NCBI RefSeq assembly: GCF_963675985.1
Contig: NZ_OY780958.1
Coordinates: 1,364,001 to 1,428,000 of the forward strand
DNA length: 64,000 nt
DNA from: an uncultured Roseibium sp.
GTDB lineage: Bacteria; Pseudomonadota; Alphaproteobacteria; Rhizobiales; Stappiaceae
Direction of reading: 5' to 3'
A model generated the notes under the pieces. It worked only from the letters and a program-made list of their open reading frames with translations. It ran no database searches and was not told where the DNA came from. A program made the position numbers and the translations under genes. This document shows positions 1-8,687 of this stretch, piece by piece. How positions within the stretch are numbered: the stretch's first letter is position 1; every line of letters begins with the position of its first letter.

Positions 1-585
1 GTTATGGGGATCGACGGAATTGCCGGAACCCGCCTGAAACCGGGGATGCCGCCGAGCTTTGCCGGAGGCCGTCTGGCAACCGATGTCGAGGTGCCGGATC
101 AGGAAGAGCCGGTGGTCTCGGATGGACCTATCGCCCCGGAAAAGACTGAAACCAATACGCTTTCCGGATCGAAAAAAAACCGGACAGAGGCCAGTGACCG
201 GAAGAAGCCGGCGAATGGCATTCCCCAGAAGGCCGCGACCGGTGTGGCAGCCGACGGTCAATCGGTTGTCATCACCGAACCAGTCCGCTCGGGCCAGAGC
301 GTCGTTCATCCAACGGGAGACGTCACCGTCATCGGCTCAGTGGCATCAGGGGCCGAGGTTATCGCAGGCGGTTCGATCCACATCTACGGTGCCTTGCGGG
401 GCCGGGCCCTTGCCGGGGTTTCCGGGAATGAGGAAGCTCGGATCTTTTGTTCGAAGCTGGAAGCGGAACTGGTGTCCATCAACGGGCTTTATACTATTGC
501 GGACGACTTTGCCGGCCATGTTGTGAACAAGCCGGCCCAGATCCGGTTCGATGAGGAAACGCTGATTTTCGAATCGCTCAATTAG
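1..585 (+). CDS. minC: Septum site-determining protein MinC (5' truncated by window)
   Basis: This is the inhibitor of FtsZ assembly that works with MinD at the membrane to keep the division septum at midcell. The reading frame is open from base 1, so the true start lies outside the window. What is visible is a linker rich in charged residues (about residues 1-85), then the MinC C-terminal beta-helix domain. That domain carries the glycine turns GDVTVIGSVASGAEVIAGG and IHIYGALRGRALAG typical of the MinD-binding part. minD follows 79 bp downstream and minE overlaps minD, so this is the standard minCDE order. The family and context agree strongly. Confidence 0.95.
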   Translation, partial: VMGIDGIAGTRLKPGMPPSFAGGRLATDVEVPDQEEPVVSDGPIAPEKTETNTLSGSKKNRTEASDRKKPANGIPQKAATGVAADGQSVVITEPVRSGQSVVHPTGDVTVIGSVASGAEVIAGGSIHIYGALRGRALAGVSGNEEARIFCSKLEAELVSINGLYTIADDFAGHVVNKPAQIRFDEETLIFESLN

Positions 586-664
586 GAAGAGACGTTATCC
601 GAGACGTCGCAAGCCGGGTTTTTCCGGGCCGCGACTGGAAAATTGGAAAACAGGAAAGCACACC

Positions 665-1486
665 ATGAACAACGCCACAGTCATCGTGGTCACATCGGGT
701 AAGGGGGGCGTCGGCAAAACAACGTCGACCGCAGCCATTGCCTCGGCGCTGGCCAAGCAGGGATACAAGGTTTGTGCGGTGGATTTCGATGTCGGTCTGC
801 GCAACCTGGATCTGATCATGGGCGCGGAACGCCGTGTGGTTTTCGATCTGGTCAACGTGGTGCGCGGCGAAGCCTCGATCAAACAGGCCCTGGTGCGCGA
901 CAAGAAACTGGAAAATCTCTACCTGTTGCCGGCGTCCCAGACCCGCGACAAGGACGCCCTGACCGACGAAGGCGTCGCCAGTGTCATCAACGAGCTGAAG
1001 ATGTATTTCGACTGGATTGTCTGTGACAGCCCGGCGGGCATCGAGCGCGGTGCGACCCTTGCCATGCGCTATGCGGACGAGGCGATCATCGTGTCCAATC
1101 CGGAAGTCTCGTCCGTACGCGACTGCGACCGGATCATCGGCCTGCTGGACGCCAAGACGGTTTTGGCGGAACAGGGCGAGCGCATGCCCAAGCACCTTCT
1201 CATCACCCGCTACGATGTGGAGCGTGCCAGGCTTGGTGACATGCTGGCGGTCGAGGACGTGGTCGACATTCTGTCCGTGCCGTTGATCGGCGTGATTCCG
1301 GAAAGCAGGGATGTCCTGAAAGCCTCCAACGTCGGCCTTCCCGTCACCCTGTCCGATGAAACCTCCCTGGCCTCCAGAGCTTATACGGAAGCCACCCAGC
1401 GGCTTTTGGGCGAGGAGATTCCGATCACTATTCCCACCGAGAAGAAGGGCCTGTTCGGCAAATTCTTCAAGGGGAGGGCGGCATGA
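665..1486 (+). CDS. minD: Septum site-determining ATPase MinD
   Basis: This is the membrane-cycling ParA/MinD-type ATPase that recruits MinC and is displaced by MinE. The 273-residue product has the deviant Walker A motif KGGVGKTT near residue 14, the switch sequence DFDVGLRNLDLIMG, and a C-terminal basic/hydrophobic amphipathic tail (KKGLFGKFFKG) that would act as the membrane targeting sequence. Length is normal for the family. The start is preceded by a purine-rich AGGAAAGC. The last four bases overlap the minE start (ATGA), which implies translational coupling. Confidence 0.97.
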   Translation: MNNATVIVVTSGKGGVGKTTSTAAIASALAKQGYKVCAVDFDVGLRNLDLIMGAERRVVFDLVNVVRGEASIKQALVRDKKLENLYLLPASQTRDKDALTDEGVASVINELKMYFDWIVCDSPAGIERGATLAMRYADEAIIVSNPEVSSVRDCDRIIGLLDAKTVLAEQGERMPKHLLITRYDVERARLGDMLAVEDVVDILSVPLIGVIPESRDVLKASNVGLPVTLSDETSLASRAYTEATQRLLGEEIPITIPTEKKGLFGKFFKGRAA

Positions 1487-1755
1487 ATATCATGAGTTTC
1501 TTCGGCAGACGGGGCGACACGGCCTCGGTTGCCAAGAACAGACTGCAGATTCTGCTTGCCCATGAGCGCAGCGGAAATTCGACCGAAGATGCCCGGCTGA
1601 TTTCCTCCCTGCGCGAAGACATACTGGCTGTGGTCGCCAAGCATATTTCCATCGATCCAGACGCCGTGCGTCTGGAAATGGACCGTTCCGGCGATATCAC
1701 GACTCTCGGTATCGATATCGAACTTCCGGAGGGAGCGACGAGGAAGTCTGCCTGA
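1483..1755 (+). CDS. minE: Cell division topological specificity factor MinE
   Basis: A 90-residue protein that stimulates MinD ATPase and drives Min oscillation. The N-terminal anti-MinCD segment (AKNRLQILLAHER, residues about 18-30) and the C-terminal dimerisation region ending in GIDIELPEG are both recognisable. It overlaps minD by 4 bp and closes the min operon. Nothing is unusual about its length or start. Confidence 0.96.
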   Translation: MNIMSFFGRRGDTASVAKNRLQILLAHERSGNSTEDARLISSLREDILAVVAKHISIDPDAVRLEMDRSGDITTLGIDIELPEGATRKSA

Positions 1756-1971
1756 AGAGGTGGTGCCGGACAGGTGCCCCAGCTTTGATTCTGTGGCGGT
1801 GCGCAAGCGCCCTCACAGAACATGGGCTGCAAGATGCGTTTCAGTCAGGAAACGATGCTTCAAAGGACGTGATGGGCAGAGTGCGCTCAGGCGGGCTCGT
1901 TGCTTTACGCCAGCGCATATTCGTCTCATATTCAATCGCTTTGGGGGAGGCTGCTAAGCCACTGAAAATAA

Positions 1972-2047
1972 TGGCACGCCCAACGGGACTCGAACCCGTG
2001 TTTCCGCCGTGAAAGGGCGGCGTCCTAGACCGCTAGACGATGGGCGC
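1972..2047 (-). tRNA. tRNA-Glu (anticodon TTC)
   Basis: On the minus strand a complete 76-nt cloverleaf can be folded. The acceptor GCGCCCA pairs with TGGGCGT (first pair G-U), the anticodon stem CCGCC/GGCGG encloses the loop CTTTCAC with anticodon TTC, the T arm contains GGTTCGAGTCC, and the CCA end is encoded. It lies in the 415-bp gap between minE and the glyoxalase gene; the rest of that gap (1756-1971, 2048-2170) shows nothing I can name. Confidence 0.95.
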
Positions 2048-2170
2048 GCGGACGACGTCGCTGCGTCGTGGGGAGGCTTATAGGCAGTATTGCTTCACGC
2101 CGCAAGAGCAAATTGTCATGAAATTCACAGGCCCGCATTCGCGGGCCTGTGACCGTTGAAAAAGCGGATC

Positions 2171-2611
2171 CTACCACTCGCCGACATTGGGCATGGAGGC
2201 CCAGGGTTCGGCAACTTCGAGCGCTTCGCCCTTCTGCAGCAGTTCGATGGAAATATTGTCCGGCGACCGGACAAAGGCCATGTAGCCGTCGCGCGGCGGG
2301 CGGTTGATGGTCACGCCCTTTACCTGGAGGCTGGCGCAGAACTCGTAGATATTGTCCACCTCATAGGCGAGGTGGCCGAAGTTGCGTCCGCCGGAATAGT
2401 CCTCCGGATCCCAGTTGTAGGTGAGTTCCAGAAGCGGGGCACTGACTTCCTTGCCGCTACCGACGTCTTCGGAGGCGGCCAGGAAGATCAGTGTGAAGCG
2501 GCCGGCCTCGCTCTCCCTTCGGCGGACCTCGGTCATGCCCATCTTGTTGCAGTAGAAATCCAGCGATTCATCGATGTCGCGGACGCGGACCATTGTGTGC
2601 AGGTAGCGCAT
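2171..2611 (-). CDS. gloA: Lactoylglutathione lyase (glyoxalase I)
   Basis: Glyoxalase I isomerises the hemithioacetal of methylglyoxal and glutathione to S-lactoylglutathione, a cytosolic detoxification step. The 146-residue protein starts with the typical LHTMVRVRDIDESLDFYCNKMGM and contains the VOC-fold ligand positions: His5, the Glu of LLELTYNWD, the His of NFGHLAYEVDN and the Glu of ISIELLQKGE. Length is normal. It is transcribed away from the divergent Sir2 gene that starts 48 bp away, so the two share a short promoter region. The family assignment is firm; substrate is inferred. Confidence 0.85.
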   Translation of the reverse strand: MRYLHTMVRVRDIDESLDFYCNKMGMTEVRRRESEAGRFTLIFLAASEDVGSGKEVSAPLLELTYNWDPEDYSGGRNFGHLAYEVDNIYEFCASLQVKGVTINRPPRDGYMAFVRSPDNISIELLQKGEALEVAEPWASMPNVGEW

Positions 2612-2658
2612 TGTGTGTCCTTGTACAGTATAAGGTCTTGGAGTGATGATCAGAACGT

Positions 2659-3429
2659 ATGGCCACTATGACAGAAATCAATGATCTCGCCACCGCACGA
2701 AACCGGATAAAGAGTTTTTTGGGTCCGGATACGGGGCGGATCGTGGTGTTGACCGGAGCGGGGATATCGACAGAGTCCGGTATCCCCGACTTCCGTTCGC
2801 CGGGCGGGCTCTGGTCAAAGATGCAACCGATCGAGTACCAGGATTTCGTGGCTGACGAGGCGAGCCGCCTGGAGGACTGGAGCCGCCGGTTCCAGATGGC
2901 CGACATCTTTCGCAAGGCCGAGCCGAACGCGGCGCACAGGGCGCTTGCCGGGCTTGCTGGAGCCGGCCGGCTTTCGCTTCTGATCACCCAGAACGTGGAC
3001 GGGCTGCATCAGCGATCCGGTGTACCGGAGGACCTGCTCGTCGAATTGCATGGCAACAGCACCTACGCCTCCTGCCTCGACTGTGGCCGGCGCGCGGAAC
3101 TGGGGGATCAAAAAGCTGCGGTCGAAGCCGGGCACAGTCCTGTTTGTGGAGCCTGTGGCGGGCTGCTCAAAGCGGCGGTGGTCAGCTTCGGTCAGATGAT
3201 GCCGGAGGATGCCCTGATCCGGGCGGCGGAGGCTGCCCGCAAGGCGGATGTGTTTGTGGTTATCGGATCGTCTCTCGTGGTCCATCCGGCCGCCCAGTTG
3301 CCTGTGCTCGCGGCTCAGGCCGGGGCCGAACTCGTCATCATCAACAGGGATCCGACCCCGATAGACCCGTTGGCTGCGGCTTGCATCCGCACCCCGATTG
3401 CCGAGAGTTTTGTGGATTTTGCGCCATAG
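2659..3429 (+). CDS. cobB: NAD-dependent protein deacylase, Sir2/CobB family
   Basis: Sirtuins remove acyl groups from lysines using NAD+. The 256-residue protein shows the family motifs in order: GAGISTESGIPDFRSPGGLW (NAD site, about residues 32-51), TQNVDGLHQRSG, the catalytic histidine in ELHGNST, two CxxC pairs for zinc (CLDCG and CGACGG), and a C-terminal GSSLVV and IINRDPTPID that close the Rossmann fold. Length is usual for bacterial class III/U sirtuins. It starts divergently from the glyoxalase gene. Which acyl group it prefers cannot be read from the sequence. Confidence 0.93.
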   Translation: MATMTEINDLATARNRIKSFLGPDTGRIVVLTGAGISTESGIPDFRSPGGLWSKMQPIEYQDFVADEASRLEDWSRRFQMADIFRKAEPNAAHRALAGLAGAGRLSLLITQNVDGLHQRSGVPEDLLVELHGNSTYASCLDCGRRAELGDQKAAVEAGHSPVCGACGGLLKAAVVSFGQMMPEDALIRAAEAARKADVFVVIGSSLVVHPAAQLPVLAAQAGAELVIINRDPTPIDPLAAACIRTPIAESFVDFAP

Positions 3430-3582
3430 CCGGCCAATAAATGCAAATGCCTTGTGGTTAGTTTCACAAATCCCCTTTCCGGATCGAAGTCGAATGTTAT
3501 CCTTTTGTTAGGAATCAGCCGGTGCGCGAGTCGTAATTTCGTTCCGGTTGGGTGATGCGGACCAAAGACGGGACAGTAGGCT

Positions 3583-4164
3583 ATGGGGGGCAAAACCGCT
3601 CAGGATGCCCGCGCAATCGAAGCGCTGACGGATGATGTTGCCGTCGATGTCGTGGAGATTGCAGGCACGATCAAATGGTTTGATGTTGCCAAGGGGTATG
3701 GGTTTATCGTTCCGGATTCGGGCGAAGCCGATATTCTCTTGCATGTGACCTGTCTCAGGCGCGACGGCTATCAGACGGCCTATGAGGGCGCCCGGGTGGT
3801 CTGCGAGGTCATGGACCGGCCACGGGGACTGCAGGCCTTCCGGATCCTGTCCATGGACGAATCCTCCGCTTTGCATCCGTCTCAGCTTCCTCCTTCGCGC
3901 ACCCATGTTCAGGTTGTCCCGGAAAGCGGTTTCGAAAAGGCGACCGTGAAATGGTTCAACCGGGTCAAGGGCTTCGGGTTCCTGACCCAGGGCGAGGGGA
4001 CCGAGGATATCTTCATTCACATGGAAACCCTGCGCCGCTTCGGTATTGCCGAGTTGCGCCCGGGACAGGACGTGATGGTGCGCTTTGGTAGCGGGCCGAA
4101 GGGGCGTATGGCCGCCGAAATCCGGCCGGTGGGAGCCGGAACCCATATTCCAGCCTCGCACTAG
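3583..4164 (+). CDS. Double cold-shock-domain protein
   Basis: A 193-residue cytosolic nucleic-acid-binding protein with two cold-shock domains. The first has GTIKWFDVAKGYGFIVPD and DILLHV (about residues 27-55); the second has ATVKWFNRVKGFGFLTQG and DIFIHM (about residues 120-150). These are RNP1 and RNP2 RNA-contacting motifs. Tandem CSD proteins of this size are common in alphaproteobacteria and usually act as RNA chaperones. The 153-bp upstream region is not coding and could be a structured leader, as is known for csp genes, but I see no decisive fold. A good terminator follows the gene. Confidence 0.9.
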   Translation: MGGKTAQDARAIEALTDDVAVDVVEIAGTIKWFDVAKGYGFIVPDSGEADILLHVTCLRRDGYQTAYEGARVVCEVMDRPRGLQAFRILSMDESSALHPSQLPPSRTHVQVVPESGFEKATVKWFNRVKGFGFLTQGEGTEDIFIHMETLRRFGIAELRPGQDVMVRFGSGPKGRMAAEIRPVGAGTHIPASH

Positions 4165-4196
4165 TTTCCCGGATTACTGAATCTTCTGCATGAGCG

Positions 4197-4225
4197 GGTC
4201 GGACGACATGGTCCGGCCTTTTTTG
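4197..4225 (+). terminator. Rho-independent terminator after the cold-shock gene
   Basis: An 8-bp stem GGTCGGAC / GTCCGGCC (one G-U pair) with a 6-nt loop is followed directly by TTTTTT at 4219-4224. It lies 33 bp past the stop of the double cold-shock gene. Confidence 0.8.
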
Positions 4226-4300
4226 TTGGCCTTTAATCGCAGGCAGGTCCTGCCGAACATGTGCCGGCCCTTTTCAGCCCCATCATATGGAGCCCCGTTC

Positions 4301-4780
4301 ATGCTGCGTCTACTGTTTCCACGATTGCGTTTCCTGTTTGCGGCCATTGTCCTCTCTGTCGGACTTTCCAGCGCTGGTCTGGCGGCTGGCGAGGAAGTAC
4401 CGCTTCCGACCGAGACCCTGACGATCGCGACGGAAAAGGGGCCGCAGCAGTTCACCGTCGAAGTTGCCGCAACGGATGCGCAAAAGGCGAAGGGCCTGAT
4501 GTACCGTGAGAGAATGGCGCTCAACGAGGGCATGCTGTTTCTGTTCCAGGCTGCGGGGGACCGGTATTTCTGGATGAAGAACACGCCCTTGTCGCTGGAT
4601 ATCATTTTCATCGGCGACAACGGCCGGATTGTCCATATCGCGGAAGGAACCACCCCGTTTTCGGAGGAGACCATTTCCTCGCGGGGGCCGGCGCGATACG
4701 TGCTGGAGGTGCTCGCCGGCACGTCGCGGCGGCTCGGGATCAAGCCGGGTGATCAGGTTCGCTCAAGTTCGATCAAGTAA
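4301..4780 (+). CDS. DUF192 family secreted protein
   Basis: This 159-residue protein begins with a signal peptide (MLRLLFPRLRFLFAAIVLSVGLSSAGLAAG would be cut after the Ala-rich stretch; only its pattern matters here). The mature part carries DUF192 hallmarks: FTVEVAAT, KGLMYRERMALNEGMLFLF, FWMKNTPLSLDIIFI and a C-terminal AGTSRRLGIKPGDQV. DUF192 proteins are small, likely periplasmic and of unknown biochemical role. I chose the start at 4301 because it opens the signal peptide; a longer frame from 4190 would run through the upstream terminator. Confidence 0.85.
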   Translation: MLRLLFPRLRFLFAAIVLSVGLSSAGLAAGEEVPLPTETLTIATEKGPQQFTVEVAATDAQKAKGLMYRERMALNEGMLFLFQAAGDRYFWMKNTPLSLDIIFIGDNGRIVHIAEGTTPFSEETISSRGPARYVLEVLAGTSRRLGIKPGDQVRSSSIK

Positions 4781-4915
4781 CATTTGGTTGGAATAACGCC
4801 ATTGGGTGCATTCTTTTCCCGTCCAGGATTACGTGCCCTCGGCAATTCTGCGTAGGAAATTCTAAATACATTTGTTCGAAAGTCGTGAAATGAACTTGGC
4901 GTGTGATGCAGGACA

Positions 4916-6514
4916 ATGAGCACACATTTCATCCGTGACGGCTCTGACGAAAGCGCGCTTCTCGGGTGCCTGATGGAAACCATGCATCAGGGGATCACGA
5001 TCATCGACGCGGATCTGAATGTGGTCCTTCTCAACGCGGCTGCGCGACGTCTTTTAAATTTCCCCGACGATGCCATTGGCGATAACCCGACCCTGGAAGA
5101 CCTGATCCGGTTCAACGCCAAACGCGGGGATTACGGTCCCGGCGACCCGGAAGAACAAGTCCGTTTGCGATTGGATCGGGCGAGGCGTTTCGAGCCGCAT
5201 GACTTCGAGCGCGTCCGGCCGGACGGCACAATGCTGCGTATCCAGGGGACGCCGGCCGGAGATGGCGGTTTCGTCACGATCTACACCGATGTCACGCGCG
5301 AACGCACCCAGGAACGGGAATTGAACGATGTGCGGGCGCATCTGGAAGAGCGGCTCGATGACCGCACGCGCGAACTCCAGGACAGCCGCGATCTGCTTCT
5401 GAACGCGATCAACGCGGTGAAGGACGGTATGGGCATTTCCGATCCGCGGGGACGGGTGATGCTTGCCAACGATCGAATGCGGCAGATCTATCCGGGGGTC
5501 GACGAGCGCATCAAGGAGGGGATTTATGTTCCCGAACTTCTGAAGCTCATCTTTCCGGATGAACCTGAGATACCCTTCGAGGAGCTGATAAACCGGGCCG
5601 GTCCCTCCGAGGAAAAGCGGTTTCCCGATGGCAAGTGGTACCGGATCGACCGAACGCTGACGCCGGATGGCGGGATTATTTCCGTCTATGCGGACGTCAC
5701 CGAATACAAGCAGCAGCAGGCCACGCTGATGGGGCAGGCCCACGAACTGGTCAAGCTGCTCAATCAGGAAAAGCGGCTCAGCGAATTGCAGCGGGATTTC
5801 GTCTCCATGGCGTCGCACGAGTTCCGTACGCCGCTCGCCATTATCGACAGCAACGCCCAACGGCTGATCCGTCGTTCCGACAAGCTTGAGCAGTCTGCGA
5901 TTCTGGAGCGCGGGACGCGTATTCGGGATTCGGTCGGCCGGATGCAGTATCTGATCAACCGGTTTTTGAATTTCACCCGCTCGCAGGCTGGGGACATGGA
6001 GATCGATAGCCGCGATCAACCTGTGAAAGTCACTGTCAGCGAGTGTTGCCGCCGTTTTCAGGACAGCTGTTCAAGCCACCGGATCGTCCTCGATACGGGC
6101 AACCTGCCGGAGATCCTGCGCTTCGACCGGAAACTGCTTGAGCTGTGCATCGACAACCTTCTGTCCAACGCGGTGAAATATTCGCCCGATGCGGCAGAGA
6201 TCCGGGTGACAGGTCACGCAGACGGGAACTGGGCGGCGATCTGCGTTGAAGATGACGGACTGGGTATTCCGGAAACCGAACACCGGAAAGTCTTCGATCG
6301 TTACTTCCGGGCCTCTACATCCAGCGGCATTGCCGGTACCGGTATCGGCCTCAACATGATCTCGATGATTATGGACAAGCACCGCGGGAAGGTCGACCTG
6401 GAGAGCCGGGTCGGGGAGGGAACCCGCGTGACGCTCCGCCTGCCGGTCGCGCAGGAAGATGCCGGGGAATGGCCCGAAAGGGCCCCCCTGCGGCGGTCGG
6501 CGACATCTGCCTGA
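4916..6514 (+). CDS. PAS-domain hybrid-type sensor histidine kinase
   Basis: A 532-residue soluble sensor kinase without predicted membrane segments. Two PAS domains can be seen (about residues 18-130, MHQGITIIDADLNVVLLNAAARRLL pattern split by turns, and about 160-265, containing AVKDGMGISDPRGRVMLAND). They are joined by a coiled segment rich in Glu and Arg. Then come HisKA with the phospho-acceptor His in ASHEFRTPLA, the N box LLSNAVKYSP, the G1 box VEDDGLGIPE and the G2 box GTGIGLNM. The response-regulator gene begins 13 bp after the stop, so the two are almost certainly partners. The signal sensed is unknown. Confidence 0.9.
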   Translation: MSTHFIRDGSDESALLGCLMETMHQGITIIDADLNVVLLNAAARRLLNFPDDAIGDNPTLEDLIRFNAKRGDYGPGDPEEQVRLRLDRARRFEPHDFERVRPDGTMLRIQGTPAGDGGFVTIYTDVTRERTQERELNDVRAHLEERLDDRTRELQDSRDLLLNAINAVKDGMGISDPRGRVMLANDRMRQIYPGVDERIKEGIYVPELLKLIFPDEPEIPFEELINRAGPSEEKRFPDGKWYRIDRTLTPDGGIISVYADVTEYKQQQATLMGQAHELVKLLNQEKRLSELQRDFVSMASHEFRTPLAIIDSNAQRLIRRSDKLEQSAILERGTRIRDSVGRMQYLINRFLNFTRSQAGDMEIDSRDQPVKVTVSECCRRFQDSCSSHRIVLDTGNLPEILRFDRKLLELCIDNLLSNAVKYSPDAAEIRVTGHADGNWAAICVEDDGLGIPETEHRKVFDRYFRASTSSGIAGTGIGLNMISMIMDKHRGKVDLESRVGEGTRVTLRLPVAQEDAGEWPERAPLRRSATSA

Positions 6515-6527
6515 GGGAGAGAAGAAG

Positions 6528-7373
6528 ATGGCAGCCAAGGCAACTATTCTGTGTGTTGAGGATGAGGGGTACCTCCGCCAGGACCTTCGCGAAGAACTTG
6601 AGGAAGCCGGCTACGATGTCCTGACGGCGCCCGACGGCAAGGTGGCCATCGAGCGGATCGGGGAAAAAAGACCGGACCTGATTCTGTGCGACGTGATGAT
6701 GCCGGAAATGGACGGCCTGGCATTTCTCACCTATATCCGCTCCGCCATGCCGGCTCTGAACGATGTGCCGCTCATCTTTCTGACGGCCAGGGGCATGCGC
6801 GAAGACATTGTCGCCGGCAAGCAGATGGGCGCGGACGATTATCTGACAAAGCCGGTCGACTACGATCTGCTTCTTGCGACCGTCGACGCCCATCTCAGGC
6901 AGGTTTCGCGGGTCGAGGAGCTTAACCGGATCCGGCTCCAGCAGATCTATCAGGAGGTCAAGCGCCTGCGCGGCTCGAAGGAGCCGTTGACGATCTCCAT
7001 CGTCACAGGGAACCCGAAGGTGATCGCGCCGATCCGCGGTGCTCTTCTGGAGCTGGGCTGCAAGGTCCGGACCGTGCCCGAGGCCAATCTGGAAAACGGC
7101 GGGTCCCTGTTCGATGACGACAGCATTACAATCCTGACCTACAGCGAGGCGGTGAACCGGTATCTGACCCGGCAGGCAGGAACGGCCGGCATAGGGACCT
7201 CCAGGCGCGTGCTTCTGGCGCCGCCAAGCATGAGCGCGGCCCGCAAGGAGCGCCTGTTGGAAACCGGCCTGGATGATTTCATCGACTATCCCTACAAGCC
7301 GGTGGATGTATTCAAGGTCGTCATGGATCGGCTGCAGGAGGTTCGTCTGCCAAGCGCGCAGGCTGCCGGCTGA
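6528..7373 (+). CDS. Response regulator with N-terminal receiver domain
   Basis: A 281-residue protein whose first 125 residues form a receiver domain: acidic pocket VEDEG, phospho-acceptor Asp in LILCDVMMPEMDG, the conserved Thr in IFLTARG and the Lys in LTKPVDY. The C-terminal half (about 150-280) is not a DNA-binding domain I recognise; its pattern (ILTYSEAVNRYL, VLLAPPSMSAARKERLLETGLDDFIDYPYKPVDVF) resembles a second, degenerate receiver lacking the Asp. It starts at the ATG after GGGAGAGAAGA and follows the sensor kinase closely. A role in protein-protein output rather than transcription seems likely but is inference. Confidence 0.85.
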   Translation: MAAKATILCVEDEGYLRQDLREELEEAGYDVLTAPDGKVAIERIGEKRPDLILCDVMMPEMDGLAFLTYIRSAMPALNDVPLIFLTARGMREDIVAGKQMGADDYLTKPVDYDLLLATVDAHLRQVSRVEELNRIRLQQIYQEVKRLRGSKEPLTISIVTGNPKVIAPIRGALLELGCKVRTVPEANLENGGSLFDDDSITILTYSEAVNRYLTRQAGTAGIGTSRRVLLAPPSMSAARKERLLETGLDDFIDYPYKPVDVFKVVMDRLQEVRLPSAQAAG

Positions 7374-7471
7374 TTTTAACGCAGCAATATCCACTGACGG
7401 GATATGTCGCCCCTTGCGTCCGCGCGGCGATTGCGTATAAGTCAGCACCTGTTCGCGACAAGCGACACGAT

Positions 7472-7548
<77 letters not shown>

Positions 7549-7879
7549 TTTTTCAAGAAGTTTGATATTTTTAAAGATCGATGCGCTTTGAATTTTAGGC
7601 GCAGGCAACACGCTTTCTCCCGCGAGAAACATAGCCTCTTGATGACCGTTGCGGGGGGAGGAGTTGAACAGTTGCACGATAATGAGAGGTTAAACCGAGG
7701 CGGGTGGAAACTGCTGGGCCAAGGGTCAGAGCGGTGGGTGAGTGCCCAAACGCCGGTAAAGCTTACCGAACTCTTACTCGGTCTCCTTCAATTTATCGAA
7801 AACTGCGTTTGGGTCTCGAACCTGGATTTCAGATGTTTTGTGTAGCTTCTCCTTCAAATCCTGTCGGGGAGAAGTGGAT

Positions 7880-8479
7880 ATGCGTAACAGGGCAGTTTTT
7901 TTTGCGATCTTCGCCGGTTTGCTGCTGGCTCCGGTTCAAGGTGCACTCGCATTCGGTCTCGGTGGCGGCTTGTCATCGCTCAAGCGGCAATTGGAGCCGC
8001 GGTTTATTTCCAGCCGCGGGCCGACGCTTGCTCCGATGGGGCATGTGATCTTCTGTGCCAAGGAGCCGTCCCAGTGCCGGTCCTTCGGGCGCTCGGCCGT
8101 GACGATGAACGCGGTCAAGAAGCAGGAACTCAACCGGATCAACGCGAGCGTCAATCACCGTATTCGTCCGGTCAAAGACAAGGGCAGCAACGGGTGGGCG
8201 GACACGTGGACGGTGGCGCCGACATCCGGCGACTGTGAAGACTTCGCCCTGACGAAGAGAGCGGAACTGATTGCCCGCGGCTGGCCGTCCCGCGCCTTGC
8301 GCATTGCGGTGGCCAAGACTTCCTGGGGGGAAGGGCATGCGGTGCTGGTGGTGCGCACCACCGATGGCGATCTTGTCCTGGACAATCGTCGCAGTGGCGT
8401 GGTGCCGTGGTACAAGAGCGGGCTGACATGGCTGAAGATCCAGTCGCCGGTCGATGCCAAAAGATGGCTCGCGCTTTAA
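7880..8479 (+). CDS. Transglutaminase-like cysteine peptidase (BTLCP/DUF920 family)
   Basis: A 199-residue exported protein. It opens with a signal peptide (RNRAVFFAIFAGLLLAPVQG, cut near ALA). The catalytic triad of bacterial transglutaminase-like cysteine proteinases is visible: Cys in GDCEDFALTKRAEL, His in GEGHAVLVV and Asp in LVLDNR. The family is widespread in alphaproteobacteria and is best known from LapG-like periplasmic proteases, but most members have no known substrate. The start at 7880 was chosen over an in-frame upstream ATG because it directly begins the signal peptide. There is no adjacent LapD-like partner here. Confidence 0.85.
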   Translation: MRNRAVFFAIFAGLLLAPVQGALAFGLGGGLSSLKRQLEPRFISSRGPTLAPMGHVIFCAKEPSQCRSFGRSAVTMNAVKKQELNRINASVNHRIRPVKDKGSNGWADTWTVAPTSGDCEDFALTKRAELIARGWPSRALRIAVAKTSWGEGHAVLVVRTTDGDLVLDNRRSGVVPWYKSGLTWLKIQSPVDAKRWLAL

Positions 8480-8687
8480 AATCGCCCTTGCGAACATTCT
8501 GAAATGGAAAAGGGATGTGGTTAGAACACCTTCGCATGCATCCTGGGTCAAGGTCGCGTGTTCAATACCGCTTTATCCGCGTAGAGCTTGACCCGGGTGC
8601 GCCTTTGTTCTTGAGTGGGTCTGGTTTTCTAAACCTGAGGATGCTTTTATGCAGAAATCCTAGGTCTCGTGTCTTATTTGCCTGCCA

